Shown here piece by piece: positions 28,801 through 37,500 of a stretch of DNA of 64,000 nucleotides; within the stretch, counting starts at the first letter, position 1; every line of letters begins with the position of its first letter. Source of the DNA: Dromaius novaehollandiae (Eukaryota; Chordata; Aves; Casuariiformes; Dromaiidae); contig NC_088100.1 in NCBI RefSeq assembly GCF_036370855.1, positions 36,778,563-36,842,562 of the forward strand, in the 5' to 3' direction. Position numbers and translations under genes: made by a program. The notes under the pieces are model-generated. The model saw nothing but the letters and a program-made list of their open reading frames with translations, made no database searches and was not told the origin of the DNA.

Positions 28801-31800
28801 ATAATGGCTTGAAACTTAGGTCCAGCACCTGAAAACACCTTTTTAGCTACAGGACCATAGGATAAACCACTATGCTAACTATCTGCAGTTAAAGAGAGAA
28901 AGTTGATGGTAGCCATTATGATCCTACAAACTATTAATTTCCAAGGGGTGCAGTAATCTGGTTTACTTGCACCCTACACAGAAGATGCTACTACAATCAC
29001 TTCAAGCAAAGTTTAACTTCATACAACTTATCTAAACAAGCATACACCTTAGAACATAGCAGGCCTATACCCAACTACAGCTTTGGTATAAAAAAAAAAG
29101 CAGAGAAAGCAAAGTTTTTCCAAGTAAAATTGTAGAAAAGCAGCCTTAAACCACACAGCATATACCAGTTACATTCCATTTATGTATGTTGAACTTCTTT
29201 GTTTATGAAACTTAACAATACTGATATTCTAGAATACAAAACAGTATTATTCTCATTGGTTTGTTAAACTGCTATCAAACTTATTTTTGATCTCCACCTA
29301 AGGGGAGGTACTTTCCTAAAATCCCTGCACGTAAAAAGATTACCTGCACCTTGTTGTTTCTGAACTAGGAGATGATGACTTGTAAAGCAGATTGTATTGG
29401 TGGCTACAGTTCATCACATATCACATTTTAATGCATAAGGCATCATTATGAATGACTTGATTGATAATTTGGTGAAAAACTAACAATAGAAGTACACTTT
29501 AGGTTGCTCATTCATTAATTCCAACTGTATTCCAGTGTGGTCTAAGAAGAAAATTTATGTACATTGTAACCAATTGTTAATAAGTGGGTCAGATTTTTAC
29601 AAGATTATGTAAAATGATCAGAAACATTTTAGAACTATAAAAACTTGGTCTATGAACTTATAACCTTCATAACTCTAAAAAAGCCAGTCATAGCTAAAAT
29701 GATATAATTAGCTCTTCACAAGCTATTTTAAAGCATATCTTTTATATTAAATGTAGACAAATACATGCTGCATGTATTTAATAGCCCTGCAACACCACAT
29801 TGCAATGAGGCACAGCAGCATTACTCATGCATCTTTTTTCTTCAGTGCTACTCAACTCTGTTACACTGTAATATATCCAAGTGTACCATACTCAGAAAGT
29901 TCTGGGTTTTCTTTTTCCACTTCATTTTTAATTGCAAGATGTAGACCCTTCAGGTTAGTCTGGTCATGTTTATCACATGCCAACATTTCTTGGAGTAGCT
30001 TTAGTAGGCAATTTTCAATTGCTTTAGATATGTCAAAGTTTAAAATTCTCAGCGATTACAGACTTAGAACCCATGGAACAACTTGTAAAATGAAAAGTGA
30101 CAAAACAACGCCTTTTTCCCCGCATACTAGAAGACCCTTGCAACCTTTTCTTTTAAGATGGAACCTCTATTCTGTTTGCCTTGATTGAAAGTGCACGCAC
30201 CTCCGACTGCGCAGCAAACATTTTGCCTTTCCTTGCAAAGGATGCCCAAAGTGGAAGCCCATCTGAAGACCGCTACTGGCACATTAGCTAGGAGTTTGTC
30301 AAAGTCAGGGGTACCTCAGTAACACAGATCCAAAGACAGTCTTTTTCTGCTGTTGCCTAGCCTTTTTCCAGTATTTACTGAACAGCCTGCCATTGATCTA
30401 GAAGAAAAAATGGGAAGGGAAACTACCTTTTTAGAGCTCTGACTTCTGCCCTTGCCCTCATGTTGCACAGCAAAAAAGGAGGAAGCAACCAGCTTGAAAT
30501 GCAGGGGGAGTTTAAGGGAAAGTTTGGAGAGAAAACAGGGAGAGAATAGGAAGAGTGAGGGGACAAGGGCATAAGGACTTGCTACTGCCCCTCCTCTCTC
30601 TCTTCTACTTAAGATACAATCACCTGCAGACCATGAAACAGAACACAATTCCCCCATCTCTGTGTCCCACTGCTAACAGAGGATACGCTATTAGCCACAC
30701 TCTGGGATAAACTGAGAAGTGCCTCTGCTACAGACCCAAGAGCTTCCAACCCCGCTGATGACCCTGAATGGCTGGCTGCAAGGGTAAGAGCAAAAAAGGA
30801 AAAACAACAACAACAACAACAACAAAAACCCCACAGGTAGTTCTATATAATGAAGCTTTCCCTGTCGAGTAGCTTCAAAATGAAGATAAATTTAGGGAGA
30901 GAAAAAAAACCTGCTACGTTACATTCATACCACTATGTTAAATTGATGCAAACCCATTAAAATATGGGAAGTGTTAGCAGCTTGGGCTGCACAGCACTAT
31001 CTCATATTGCTGTGTTATGACCACTACCTCACATACTACTTTTCCCATGAGATCTACACCTCATTCTAGGGATGAAACAGTGACAGCTACAGCAGACAGA
31101 GCTGTGATCTGCAGGACCCATAGCTTCGTTAGTTAATTGGTGTTTGACTGCATACAAGTTGCTTTTAAACAGCCATTTACTAACTGCAAGTTCCTCTGTT
31201 TCTGCGTGTGCACTATGAGAAAAGATGACAAATTTGCAGAAGTAATAACAACTGCATCACCCTGAGCACGGGAGGTGCTTATGGGGGCAGGGGGAGTGGG
31301 AGGGAATCACATCAGACATCTTAAATTGAGAATCCAGGTTGAAAGGACCTTTCCAACAACTTGACCACTTATCTCTGCATCCCAGTTCACTATCAGTGGA
31401 ACAGGCACAACATTCCTCTGAATATTCAAGACACTTTGGAAATGCTGACTCGAACATGAAGCATTTCACAAACAACTGGGTTCAGGTCCACAGAAAAACC
31501 ATAGGTGGGATTTAACAACTCTACGTTAGTGCAAGTTTTGGATGATGAAAAGTTAGAGATGTGTCAGGCTACATATTTAACCACAAGGATTAGAAAATAC
31601 ATTGATTAGATACTCAGTTGGCAAGACAAGTAATATGGAAGAGTCCCGTGAAAAACTATTATGTGATTATGTAATTAAATGCATTATGATAGAACAGGGC
31701 TAAACTACAGCACCTCCCAACTTCTACTAAAGGATTTATTCAACCAAATAATCAGAAGTTTTGTTTTTATATAGTAAATATACTCTGCTATTCTCTCCCA

Positions 31801-34800
31801 CTTTAAAGAAAGTGAGTTTGTATAATGGAACAGGAATCTGCCACAGGTGTTACCTCTACTACATTTCCATAGCATCAACTCTACTGCAGAAGCTAACATG
31901 CCCGACTACAAAAAGCAGGCGAATAGTCTGAAGCGGCTAATTAATCATTATATTTTTCTGCTCTGAAACACAATAGCAATATTCAAAGATGTTATTAAAA
32001 AAAAAAAAGTGGCAACCAGTCTTTGCATCTGATTCAACTCCAAGTGTTTTCAAAACAACAGGTGAGGTGCAGGCCTCGTTGCTCAGTCAGATGGATCATT
32101 CTGGAGTATAACCCCAGCTAACTCACAGGCTCCCTGTTCAACACTGGACAAGTCACCACTTGACCTTTTAGCATCTCCCAGTGATGGTGCACACACTGTT
32201 GAGAGCTGCAAGTACTGTTCATCTTGATGATGATCACACTAAAGCTTGTACATGCCCATGCATGTATGTGACCATACCATGATTCTCCTTGTCATTAGGG
32301 AAAGGATGATTTTTTATTCTTTTGTAGTGACACAGAGACATTTTTACTGGGGCTGTTTCAAGGTCAAAGAGTTTTCCAATATGACCCAAGAGCTAATTCC
32401 AGCTAGACAGGCAACAAAACAAAACTAAATGCCCCAATCCATTTCAAGGCGTTCACTATCAACACCACAACAGATATCCTAGTCTATCCCACACTGGTAT
32501 ACCACTCTTCTTGTGAAAGGCCATGTTCACACCACAACATGTTATTACAACAGACAAAGCATGCAGAAGTCTGACAGAAAGAGTCCAGAGTTCAAACTCT
32601 CTTTATTTTAGTGCAGTATCTGACACCATCTCAACACACAGTAAATTCTTGCTTCCCGCCACCCCCCCCCCGTTAACCTTGACAAGCGACTAATGAAACA
32701 CCAGTACCATAGATCACATCATTTGTAATGAAAAGGCTCAACTACTGACCTAAGTTTACGTAGGGAAGAAAAAAAAATGAAGATAGAAAGAAAAGCAAAC
32801 ACAAAGGATCAGCCTGTTTAGATAACTAAGACATACACAGAAACAGGTAAAGGTGGATTCTCATATATAGTCTACATGTCATTTCTGCAAAATTATTATT
32901 TACTTACTTACTTACCTACCCCCATAATTGTGAAAATCTCTTGCTTTGGTTTTTGAGGTTTATTTCCTAATAAAACCTTTGGTGTTAATAGCCTTTTTAG
33001 AAGTTAGAAACTTTGCATTAATAGAGGAATCCACTAGCAGCTGCATGAAACAGTTTGTCTCTATGTGGAAACTGAGTGGTGTTAATAATTACTCAGCTAT
33101 TGCTGTATCACTATCTTCTCACTCTGTGGATGTTACTCTGGAATAAAACTGACTATTATAGAATAGTTATGGCTATTCCATTTTTCTCATAACGTGAACC
33201 CATCAGTTGTATAGCTTTCCTAGAACCACCACTTTCCAAAACCCATAGTTTCTATATAATCTTAAATTTTAACTATGTTTATCCATACTACGCTAATTAA
33301 AATTTACTGAATAAGTCTTCATACTCATTCCTTTGATCACATGCATAATTTTTCTTTTTTCTGATGGCCTTCTAAAGAGAAGATATTTTTATGTACTTAT
33401 TACTCAAAGATAAAGTGAAATGTTTATTAACAGAAACAACAGACAACAAAAACCAAGGGCTACTACAGCTCTACCCTGTTTTAGGAAGGACAGCCTGAAA
33501 CATTATCAGTGGTGTGAGAACATTAAACGGTAAAGGAAACAGGGTGGGAAGTTTGCAAGGTTTCCAAAGTAACCTTTAAAGTAAACCACAAAGCATCCTG
33601 TAGGCACAAGGCTAATTTTCAACTTTTCCTCATGACAAGCAACAGCACTGAAAGAGCAGAAGCATGTGAGGCCTATACGAGAGGGCAACGACAGAACACC
33701 AAGGGAAAAACTGCTCAACATTCCCTAACTTCACGCCAAGTCGCCCCTACAAATGCAACCAGCCCTATGGGTGTATCCATTCTCACAACCAGAATCAGGT
33801 TAGTTCAGATTTTAACTTTGAATTAGGTAATTCAGTAGCATGCTTTACATTTTGATACCACCCATAAGGACTTGGGAAAGGATGAAAACTGAATGCCTAG
33901 CTGCCTGAAAGTCATTATCTACTGGTAACTTCAATAAAACAGATTTCAGCCCCAGTCGAGGCATGATGTATTAGGAGGTCATAGGTGACATTTGGGAAGT
34001 CTCCAACAGTATAAATTGCTTTGCCTTGGTTGACCTAGTTAATATTAAAAGACTGCAGCTATTTTTTAAATAGCATGTATCAGTGTCGAGGCTCTCATTA
34101 CACTCAATTAGCAACTGCAGAAGGAAGGAAGTTCCTGACAGGGATTTCCAACAGGGCCTCAGACCCTGGGGAGCCGGGTGGCCACCTTCCTCGGCCGCCT
34201 CCACAACCCCTCGCCCTGCACCGGGCAGGGGCAGGTTCCCCCGTCCGCGCTCGACCGCCAGCGCTGCGAGTGCTCCCCGAGGCCGGACCGGCGCACGGCG
34301 AGGCGTCCGGGCTCCAGCAGGGAAGGAGGAAACAACAAATCCCGAGCGCAGGCACCGAGGGGCCGCCCGACCCAAGTTTTTCCTCTCCGCTTGGACGCAG
34401 CTGCCTCCAGCCCGCCCGAAGGTGCCGGGAGAGCAGGCGCGGCCGGCGGCGGGCAGGGCAGGGCAGGGCGGCGCGGCTCCGGCGGGCCCCCGCGGGCGGC
34501 AGGGAAATGCGCCACGGGGCCAGCAGTCACGCAGGGGCCGGCGGCAGGCGGCGGCGCCGGGGCGGGAGCCGAGCGCGCTCCCTCCGGAGGCGCCTCCCCG
34601 CCACAGCGGCTGTGGCGGCGGGCGGCCTCCCTCCCCGTCTCCCCCGGCCCCGCCGCCCCCGAGGCGGTTGTGAACTCCGCCGCCGCGTAAGCGGATCCCC
34701 GCGGGCGGCACGGGGCCCGGCCTGTGCAGGCTGCTGTCCTGATTGACACCGGAGTTGGTACATACGGGTCTGTCACAGGAGGCGAGGAGAAGGGTGTAGT

Positions 34801-35452
34801 TTGTTTTAAACATGGCTTTTCTCTCCCCTCCTTCTTCTACCTTGGAGCCATCGCCGGGGCACGCCGCGAGGCGCAGCGCGGGCGCCGGGGGGCCGCCCGG
34901 CCCCGGGGGCAGGCGCCCCCTCCCCGCCTCTCCCCACAGCCGCTCGGCGCCGGCTGCGAGCCGGAGTTTGCGAGCAGGAAACTCCTCCCGCCGAGGGCCA
35001 GGGGCGAAGCCGCAGCTGCTGCAACATTTCTCTCCCCGGTGGCGGGTTGGGGGGGGGCGGAGTTGTGGTAGCGACTTCGCCCCCCCAGGGACGGGGGCGA
35101 CACCTCCCCGCAGGGCGCGGGGAAAGTAAACAGGCGGCGGGGGGTGGTAATGGCACGGGGATCGGCGCGGAGGGGCGGCCGGGATTTGCAACAGGCAGCA
35201 CAAATGCCTGGAGTCGAGAGCAAGCCGCAGGCTCCGAAATAAAACACCAACGGCCCAGGTTTGAAAAGCAACACCAGCTCCGCGTTTCGAAACGCATAAA
35301 TATACACGCGCACGCATATAGAGATTTTTTTAAAAAATCTACTCGTTCCCAGCGACCTCCTCCCCCTCCCCCCCCCAAAAAAAATTAAGCAGGAAGGCAC
35401 AAAAACAGAACCAAACACAAGCCGAGGGGCGCGTTACCTTTCTCTTCGGCAT
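10812..35452 (-). CDS. HMGN3: HMGN3, nucleosome-binding HMGN protein (six spliced coding exons)
   Basis: Spliced CDS on the minus strand, joining 35438-35452, 20389-20439, 14674-14703, 13827-13874, 11362-11475 and 10812-10850, for 98 residues plus TGA. Seen in order: N-terminal MPKRK (start of the basic nuclear-localisation region), a linker [17 protein letters not shown], the nucleosome-binding core RRSARLSA followed by the proline/lysine run [13 protein letters not shown], a second lysine-rich region (GAKGKK), then an acidic tail ending [12 protein letters not shown]. The [16 protein letters not shown] stretch, the SENGE motif and the AQKTESV tail separate HMGN3 from HMGN1, HMGN2 and HMGN4; mammalian HMGN3a is 99 residues. 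Family role: binds nucleosome cores in the nucleus, counteracts chromatin compaction and tunes transcription; mammalian HMGN3 was also isolated as a thyroid-hormone-receptor interactor. All introns are phase 0. The ATG lies in a CpG island, as expected of a broadly expressed gene. A shorter mammalian isoform, HMGN3b, is known; I cannot tell from this sequence whether it is made here. Confidence 0.95.
11003..11243 (-). CDS. HMGN3: Candidate alternative last exon of HMGN3 (43-codon alternative C-terminus)
   Basis: It lies in intron 5 of the canonical transcript, 118 bases after the exon 5 donor. Minus strand: pyrimidine-rich tract, then ttattgcag at 11244-11250, then an open frame in phase with exon 5. 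The frame begins [10 protein letters not shown], passes through [10 protein letters not shown] (11178) and ends EHSACVQ with TGA at 11112-11114. An AATAAA follows at 11018-11023, then a GU-rich element (gtgtgtgtatg, tgttttgtttgtgt) at about 10982-11008. Coding positions are 11112-11243; the rest would be 3' UTR. A gtaaaa donor at 11172-11177 could instead make it an internal 66-base cassette adding 22 residues before AQKTES. The peptide is Ser/Thr- and Arg/Lys-rich, unlike the acidic normal tail. It is an inference from signals only; I do not recall such an isoform. Confidence 0.45.
11018..11023 (-). terminator. Poly(A) signal of the candidate alternative last exon
   Basis: AATAAA on the minus strand, 89 bases after the TGA at 11112. 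It is followed after about 15 bases by a (GU)n-like run and a U/GU-rich run, a textbook cleavage/polyadenylation arrangement. Confidence 0.5.
11362..11475 (-). CDS. HMGN3: HMGN3 coding exon 5
   Basis: 114 bases, 38 codons, from [15 protein letters not shown] to [10 protein letters not shown]. It carries a lysine-rich patch followed by the first part of the acidic regulatory domain. The acceptor is cttctgtcag and the donor is GAG|gtactt. An internal GT near the KEGT codons lies close to where the mammalian short isoform diverges, but the local donor match is modest. Confidence 0.95.
11476..13826 (-). other. HMGN3: HMGN3 intron 4
   Basis: About 2.35 kb of AT-rich sequence. Donor gtaaat, acceptor ctgtcag. 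It holds an A-rich tract near 12720-12748 and a 21-base poly(T) at 13666-13686. No gene-like segment is recognised. Confidence 0.85.
13666..13686. repeat. Poly(T) tract in intron 4
   Basis: 21 consecutive T, 161 bases before the exon 4 donor in the reverse sense. Confidence 0.95.
13827..13874 (-). CDS. HMGN3: HMGN3 coding exon 4
   Basis: 48 bases, 16 codons, encoding [16 protein letters not shown], the second half of the nucleosome-binding domain. The acceptor is gttttatag, with a thin pyrimidine tract; the donor is AAG|gtaaat. The neighbouring exons join in frame on both sides. Confidence 0.96.
13875..14673 (-). other. HMGN3: HMGN3 intron 3
   Basis: 799 bases between the two exons that together encode the nucleosome-binding domain. 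Donor gtaagt, acceptor ttatag. I see nothing else in it. Confidence 0.85.
14674..14703 (-). CDS. HMGN3: HMGN3 coding exon 3 (RRSARLSA core)
   Basis: A 30-base micro-exon encoding [10 protein letters not shown], the invariant core of the HMGN nucleosome-binding domain. The acceptor is ctttttctgtag and the donor is GCT|gtaagt, both strong. The two arginines and the RLSA are the residues that in the family contact the nucleosome acidic patch. Confidence 0.96.
15951..16000. repeat. A-rich tract in intron 2
   Basis: A run of A followed by (A)nG units (aaaaaaag, aaaag). Confidence 0.9.
16859..16879. repeat. (CA)n microsatellite
   Basis: About ten CA units in intron 2. Confidence 0.95.
17130..18740 (-). 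mobile_element. Ancient CR1/L3-like LINE fossil in HMGN3 intron 2
   Basis: Read on the plus strand this is the antisense of a CR1/L3 ORF2. Recognisable blocks in order: the stretch before the RT active site (around 'gatcatttaatgaatacattcagc' near 17497), the fingers/palm stretch 'gagctttatcaaaaagtg...tctaagtacattgta' near 17680, 'caaagaattcagatatgtgaagtatgact' near 17761, the 'gggtgaataccatctagttctcagatttgtt' block near 18022, and an endonuclease-side block with 'ctactgaggaccaaatcaggagttg' near 18640. The reading frame is destroyed throughout by substitutions and indels. Boundaries are approximate. Family assignment is from remembered L3/CR1 consensus features. Confidence 0.7.
18076..18109. 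repeat. (A)nC microsatellite
   Basis: Repeated aaaaaac units. It lies inside the L3-like fossil and so was inserted into it or expanded later. Confidence 0.85.
20389..20439 (-). CDS. HMGN3: HMGN3 coding exon 2
   Basis: 51 bases, 17 codons, encoding [17 protein letters not shown]. The acceptor is a good pyrimidine tract ending ttttag. The donor is GAG|gcaagt, a GC donor with an otherwise perfect consensus. The nearest GT, four bases further on, would break the frame into exon 3, so the GC site is the consistent choice. Confidence 0.93.
20908..20937. repeat. (AAAC)n microsatellite
   Basis: About seven aaac units, one of them changed to aaag. Confidence 0.9.
25802..25955. repeat. AT-rich tract with an imperfect tandem duplication
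   Basis: A block ending tttatataatttatgct occurs twice (25844-25860 and 25905-25921), 61 bases apart, with similar flanks. It is followed by alternating TG/TA/CA sequence with inverted symmetry (tgtgtgtatatatacacaca). Confidence 0.75.
29861..30315 (-). pseudogene. Unrecognised coding-like segment in HMGN3 intron 1 (possible broken retrocopy)
   Basis: On the minus strand a 64-codon frame (30055 to a TAA at 29861) reads like real protein. It is an amphipathic stretch with [17 protein letters not shown], then [19 protein letters not shown], ending LGYITV. ATTAAA at 29777-29782 follows the stop by about 80 bases. Just upstream, another frame (30315-30127, 62 codons) is also open. This fits either a frameshifted retrocopy or chance. 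I do not recognise the protein, and open frames of this length occur by chance many times in this window. Confidence 0.2.
30803..30825. repeat. (CAA)n microsatellite
   Basis: About seven caa units in intron 1. Confidence 0.9.
32070..32190 (+). repeat. Possible MIR-like (tRNA-derived) SINE fragment
   Basis: A head with tRNA-like spacing (gcctcgttgctcagtcagatgg, then tataaccccag) is followed by 'ctgttcaacactggacaagtcaccacttgacct', which resembles the conserved core of MIR. Diverged; both internal promoter boxes are degraded. Confidence 0.35.
32893..32918. repeat. (TTAC)n microsatellite
   Basis: Short ttac tandem run, then cctaccccc. Confidence 0.85.
35438..35452 (-). CDS. HMGN3: HMGN3 coding exon 1 (MPKRK)
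   Basis: On the minus strand the sequence reads ATGCCGAAGAGAAAG followed by the donor gtaacg, giving MPKRK. All HMGN genes split the protein right after this pentapeptide, which supports both start and boundary. The 5' UTR continues to higher coordinates, probably to about 35.6-35.7 kb. Confidence 0.95.
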
Positions 35453-35469
35453 AATGTCCCTGCTGCGGG

Positions 35470-35513
35470 CTGCAAAAGTAAAGCGATGAAGGAAAAAAAA
35501 AAAAAAAAAAAAA
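35470..35513 (-). promoter_or_regulatory. Poly-pyrimidine tract ending in CAG just upstream of the HMGN3 ATG
   Basis: On the minus strand a run of 21 T (35493-35513) is followed by ccttcatcgctttacttttgcag, ending 17 bases before the ATG. It looks like a strong 3' splice acceptor, or a U-tract inside the 5' UTR. Whether it is spliced cannot be decided here. Confidence 0.4.
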
Positions 35514-35705
35514 GATGAGGGAAAAAGAAGCGCTCCCGCACAAGCGCAGATCCGCCCAACAGCGGCGGCGGCGACACCGGAGTCGCTCGTGCCCGCAGCT
35601 CTGCCCGCGCCCGGTGCCCGCCGCGCCGCCCCCGGCGCCCCGGCAGCCCCCACCGCCAGCGCCCGCCTCGCCGACGGGGAGGGGAGAGCGGGGCAGCCCT
35701 GGCTC

Positions 35706-35715
35706 CTGATTGGCT
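35706..35715 (-). promoter_or_regulatory. CCAAT box (NF-Y consensus)
   Basis: Minus strand reads AGCCAATCAG, a perfect NF-Y consensus, flanked by GC-rich sequence. CCAAT boxes usually sit 60-100 bases upstream of the start site, which would place transcription initiation near 35610-35650 and give a 5' UTR of roughly 160-200 bases. Confidence 0.55.
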
Positions 35716-36339
35716 CCCCAATTGTGTCGCGCCCCCCGCTCCGGCGGGAGCGGGCTAATCAGGGGCAGCCCGCGCGGGTCAGAGGCCGGGCGCGCGGGCG
35801 GCGGCGGTTGGGGCCCGCGCGAGCCCCGGGCCCTGGGCTGGTCAGCAGGCGCCCTCCGAGCCCGCCCGCAGGGGGCCTGCAGGCCTTGGCTCGTCAGGTG
35901 CTGCGTCCAACCGTACTGAGGTTTTTAAAGCGGTTGGAAGGCAGACTCTAGGTCTGAGTGCAACTGGCAAGTTGTGAGCAGCAAATAGCATCCGCTCCAA
36001 AAACTATCCTAAGATAGTATTTGCTAACATATGAATTATTTCAACCTGTTTAAATTTCCGTTCACTTTCTCTTCCTACTAGTTCCAACTTCTCCCTCTCT
36101 AGTGAAATCTACTGCTGTCTTTCCCCATCATAACCATTCTCCTTTTTATTCCTTCCCCCCCCCACATGTTTTAAATCTATTCATCCTCCAGCCCTTAAAT
36201 AACTTACTTATTTGAAGTCTCCCCTTTGCATCCTCTGTTGAATTAACAGGAAGACAATACACTGATGGGAAAAACACTCCATGACAAGGTTGACTGCAGC
36301 CAGTCAGTTCTTCAGTGAAGCCAAAAAGCCAACAAGAAG

Positions 36340-36367
<28 letters not shown>
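36340..36367. repeat. Poly(A) tract upstream of HMGN3
   Basis: 28 consecutive A on the plus strand, about 0.4 kb beyond the CpG island. It could be the tail of an old retroposed copy, but the sequence before it is not recognised. Confidence 0.9.
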
Positions 36368-36370
<3 letters not shown>

Positions 36371-36389
36371 GAACTAAATCCACAGATTT

Positions 36390-36720
36390 GCCCAGAGGTT
36401 TAGTCATCTCCCTTTTAGCCAAGAGCTTACATGGTTAAGACACTCACAAGGATGCAGGAGCCCTCTTTACCTGAGGAAAACCTTACCTTTACCTCTCGTT
36501 CTCCTACAATTATTTTGACTACCAAACTGTAGAATCCCTGGAAGTAGACAGAGGTTAGATTCTCCCATTGACATTGTTTCAACAACTTTGTATTAATAAT
36601 TAATTGGGGCAGGAACCCAGCTGTTTTTGCACTCAGTTAAGTGACCAAACCACCAAGCTGGAGAGTCACACCCACTTGTTTGTGTGCTACCTCCATACAT
36701 TTTTGAATAGTTTGTATGAA
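36390..36720. repeat. Possible old interspersed repeat with inverted ends
   Basis: The left part has 'agcttacatggttaagacactcac...ggatgcaggagccct'. The reverse complement of the right part (36610-36665) begins 'agcttggtggtttggtcactta' and ends 'gctgggttcct'. The two halves are loosely similar, as in a palindromic or tRNA-like element. Weak evidence. Confidence 0.3.
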
Positions 36721-37254
36721 GTGGTATGGCTCCACATAGAAAGACCAAGAAACATCCACTTCAGCTTGTCATGTTAGCCAGCAGTAGGTATCTGCTGATC
36801 AAGATTTAGTCCAGCCTTAAATAGTGTAATGCCTAAATATTGATCAATATAGGAAGGAAGCAAGCAAGAATGACTTATTTGCTTAACCTTGCCCTAATTC
36901 TTTGCTCACCTGATCTTTAGCTTTTGTCTCATGCATGCTTAATTATTTATGGATGATAGGACCAAGCTCTACAGCCTCACTGTAGCCCATCTCTTCAGAA
37001 AGGGAAACCGCAGCCAGGCCTCCATTAGTACACAGAATGCTATGGAGAGGAGGACAGAACACAGGTGCAGTGATTAATTTAACCATAATATTTCCTCCTA
37101 TGCCACGCAGCAAATTCTGATCAAGTCCATCTCTGACTGCAAAACAAAATAATTTTTGGAGGACAAAAATCATTAAAAAATTCAATTAGTTCTGTGATTA
37201 CCTTTCTCCTTGTTCTAGTCAATGCTTGGTTCATGTTGTCCCTCTGTTTTTAGA

Positions 37255-37500
37255 CCCATAGAATAATTCAGGTTGGAAGGGACCTCAGGAGGTCCACAGT
37301 ACAACCTTCAGCTCAGAGCAGGCTGCTTCAGGCCTCATCAAGTTTTGAATATCCCCACAAACAGAAAGTCTACTGCCTATTGGGGCAACCTGTTCCAGTC
37401 TTGAGTTTTTTCCCAGCTTATGAATAAGTTCAATTCTAACATTGTCTCACCTCCTTTCCACATGTCTGGTTTTGCACATATTTATTCTTAGTCTCTTTAA
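37255..37500 (-). mobile_element. CR1 3'-end fragment
   Basis: Starts 'catagaataattcaggttggaagggacctcagg' and continues 'ggggcaacctgttccagt', the antisense of an avian CR1 3' end. Short and diverged; coding part absent. Confidence 0.85.

Larger units (their letters stand above)
20440..35437 (-). other. HMGN3: HMGN3 intron 1
   Basis: About 15 kb between the MPKRK exon and exon 2. Donor AAG|gtaacg lies in the CpG island; acceptor ttttcttttag. The intron is AT-rich apart from its first 1.3 kb. It contains small simple repeats (20908-20937, 25802-25955, 30803-30825, 32893-32918), a MIR-like fragment near 32.07-32.19 kb and a coding-like segment near 29.86-30.32 kb. No certain nested gene is seen. 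Confidence 0.85.
34150..35930. promoter_or_regulatory. CpG island with HMGN3 promoter
   Basis: A very GC- and CpG-rich block standing out sharply from AT-rich surroundings. It covers the first coding exon, the presumed 5' UTR and promoter, and about 1.3 kb of intron 1. It contains many GC boxes (CCCGCCCC-like) and no TATA box at a suitable place. A less GC-rich notch near 34730-34830 splits it into two lobes. Long open frames here on both strands result from GC-rich sequence lacking stop codons, not from genes. Transcription is expected toward lower coordinates. Confidence 0.88.

Noticed and set aside
29772-30188. 138-codon plus-strand open frame
   Set aside because: No recognised motif. It lies opposite the more protein-like minus-strand frame and is probably its shadow or chance.
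30316-30657. 113-codon minus-strand open frame in intron 1
   Set aside because: No family features; purine-rich composition explains the lack of stops.
32070-32120. tRNA gene
   Set aside because: A-box-like and B-box-like words are present but degraded, and no cloverleaf closes. A SINE remnant is more likely.
33971-35317. 448-codon open frame on the minus strand
   Set aside because: It sits in the CpG island and overlaps long open frames in all other phases and on the plus strand. GC-rich DNA lacks stop codons. The composition (Pro/Arg/Gly/Ala) is typical of such artefacts and there is no domain.
34075-35951. Several 100-220 codon plus-strand open frames
   Set aside because: Same CpG-island effect; mutually overlapping frames, no recognisable motifs, no splice support.
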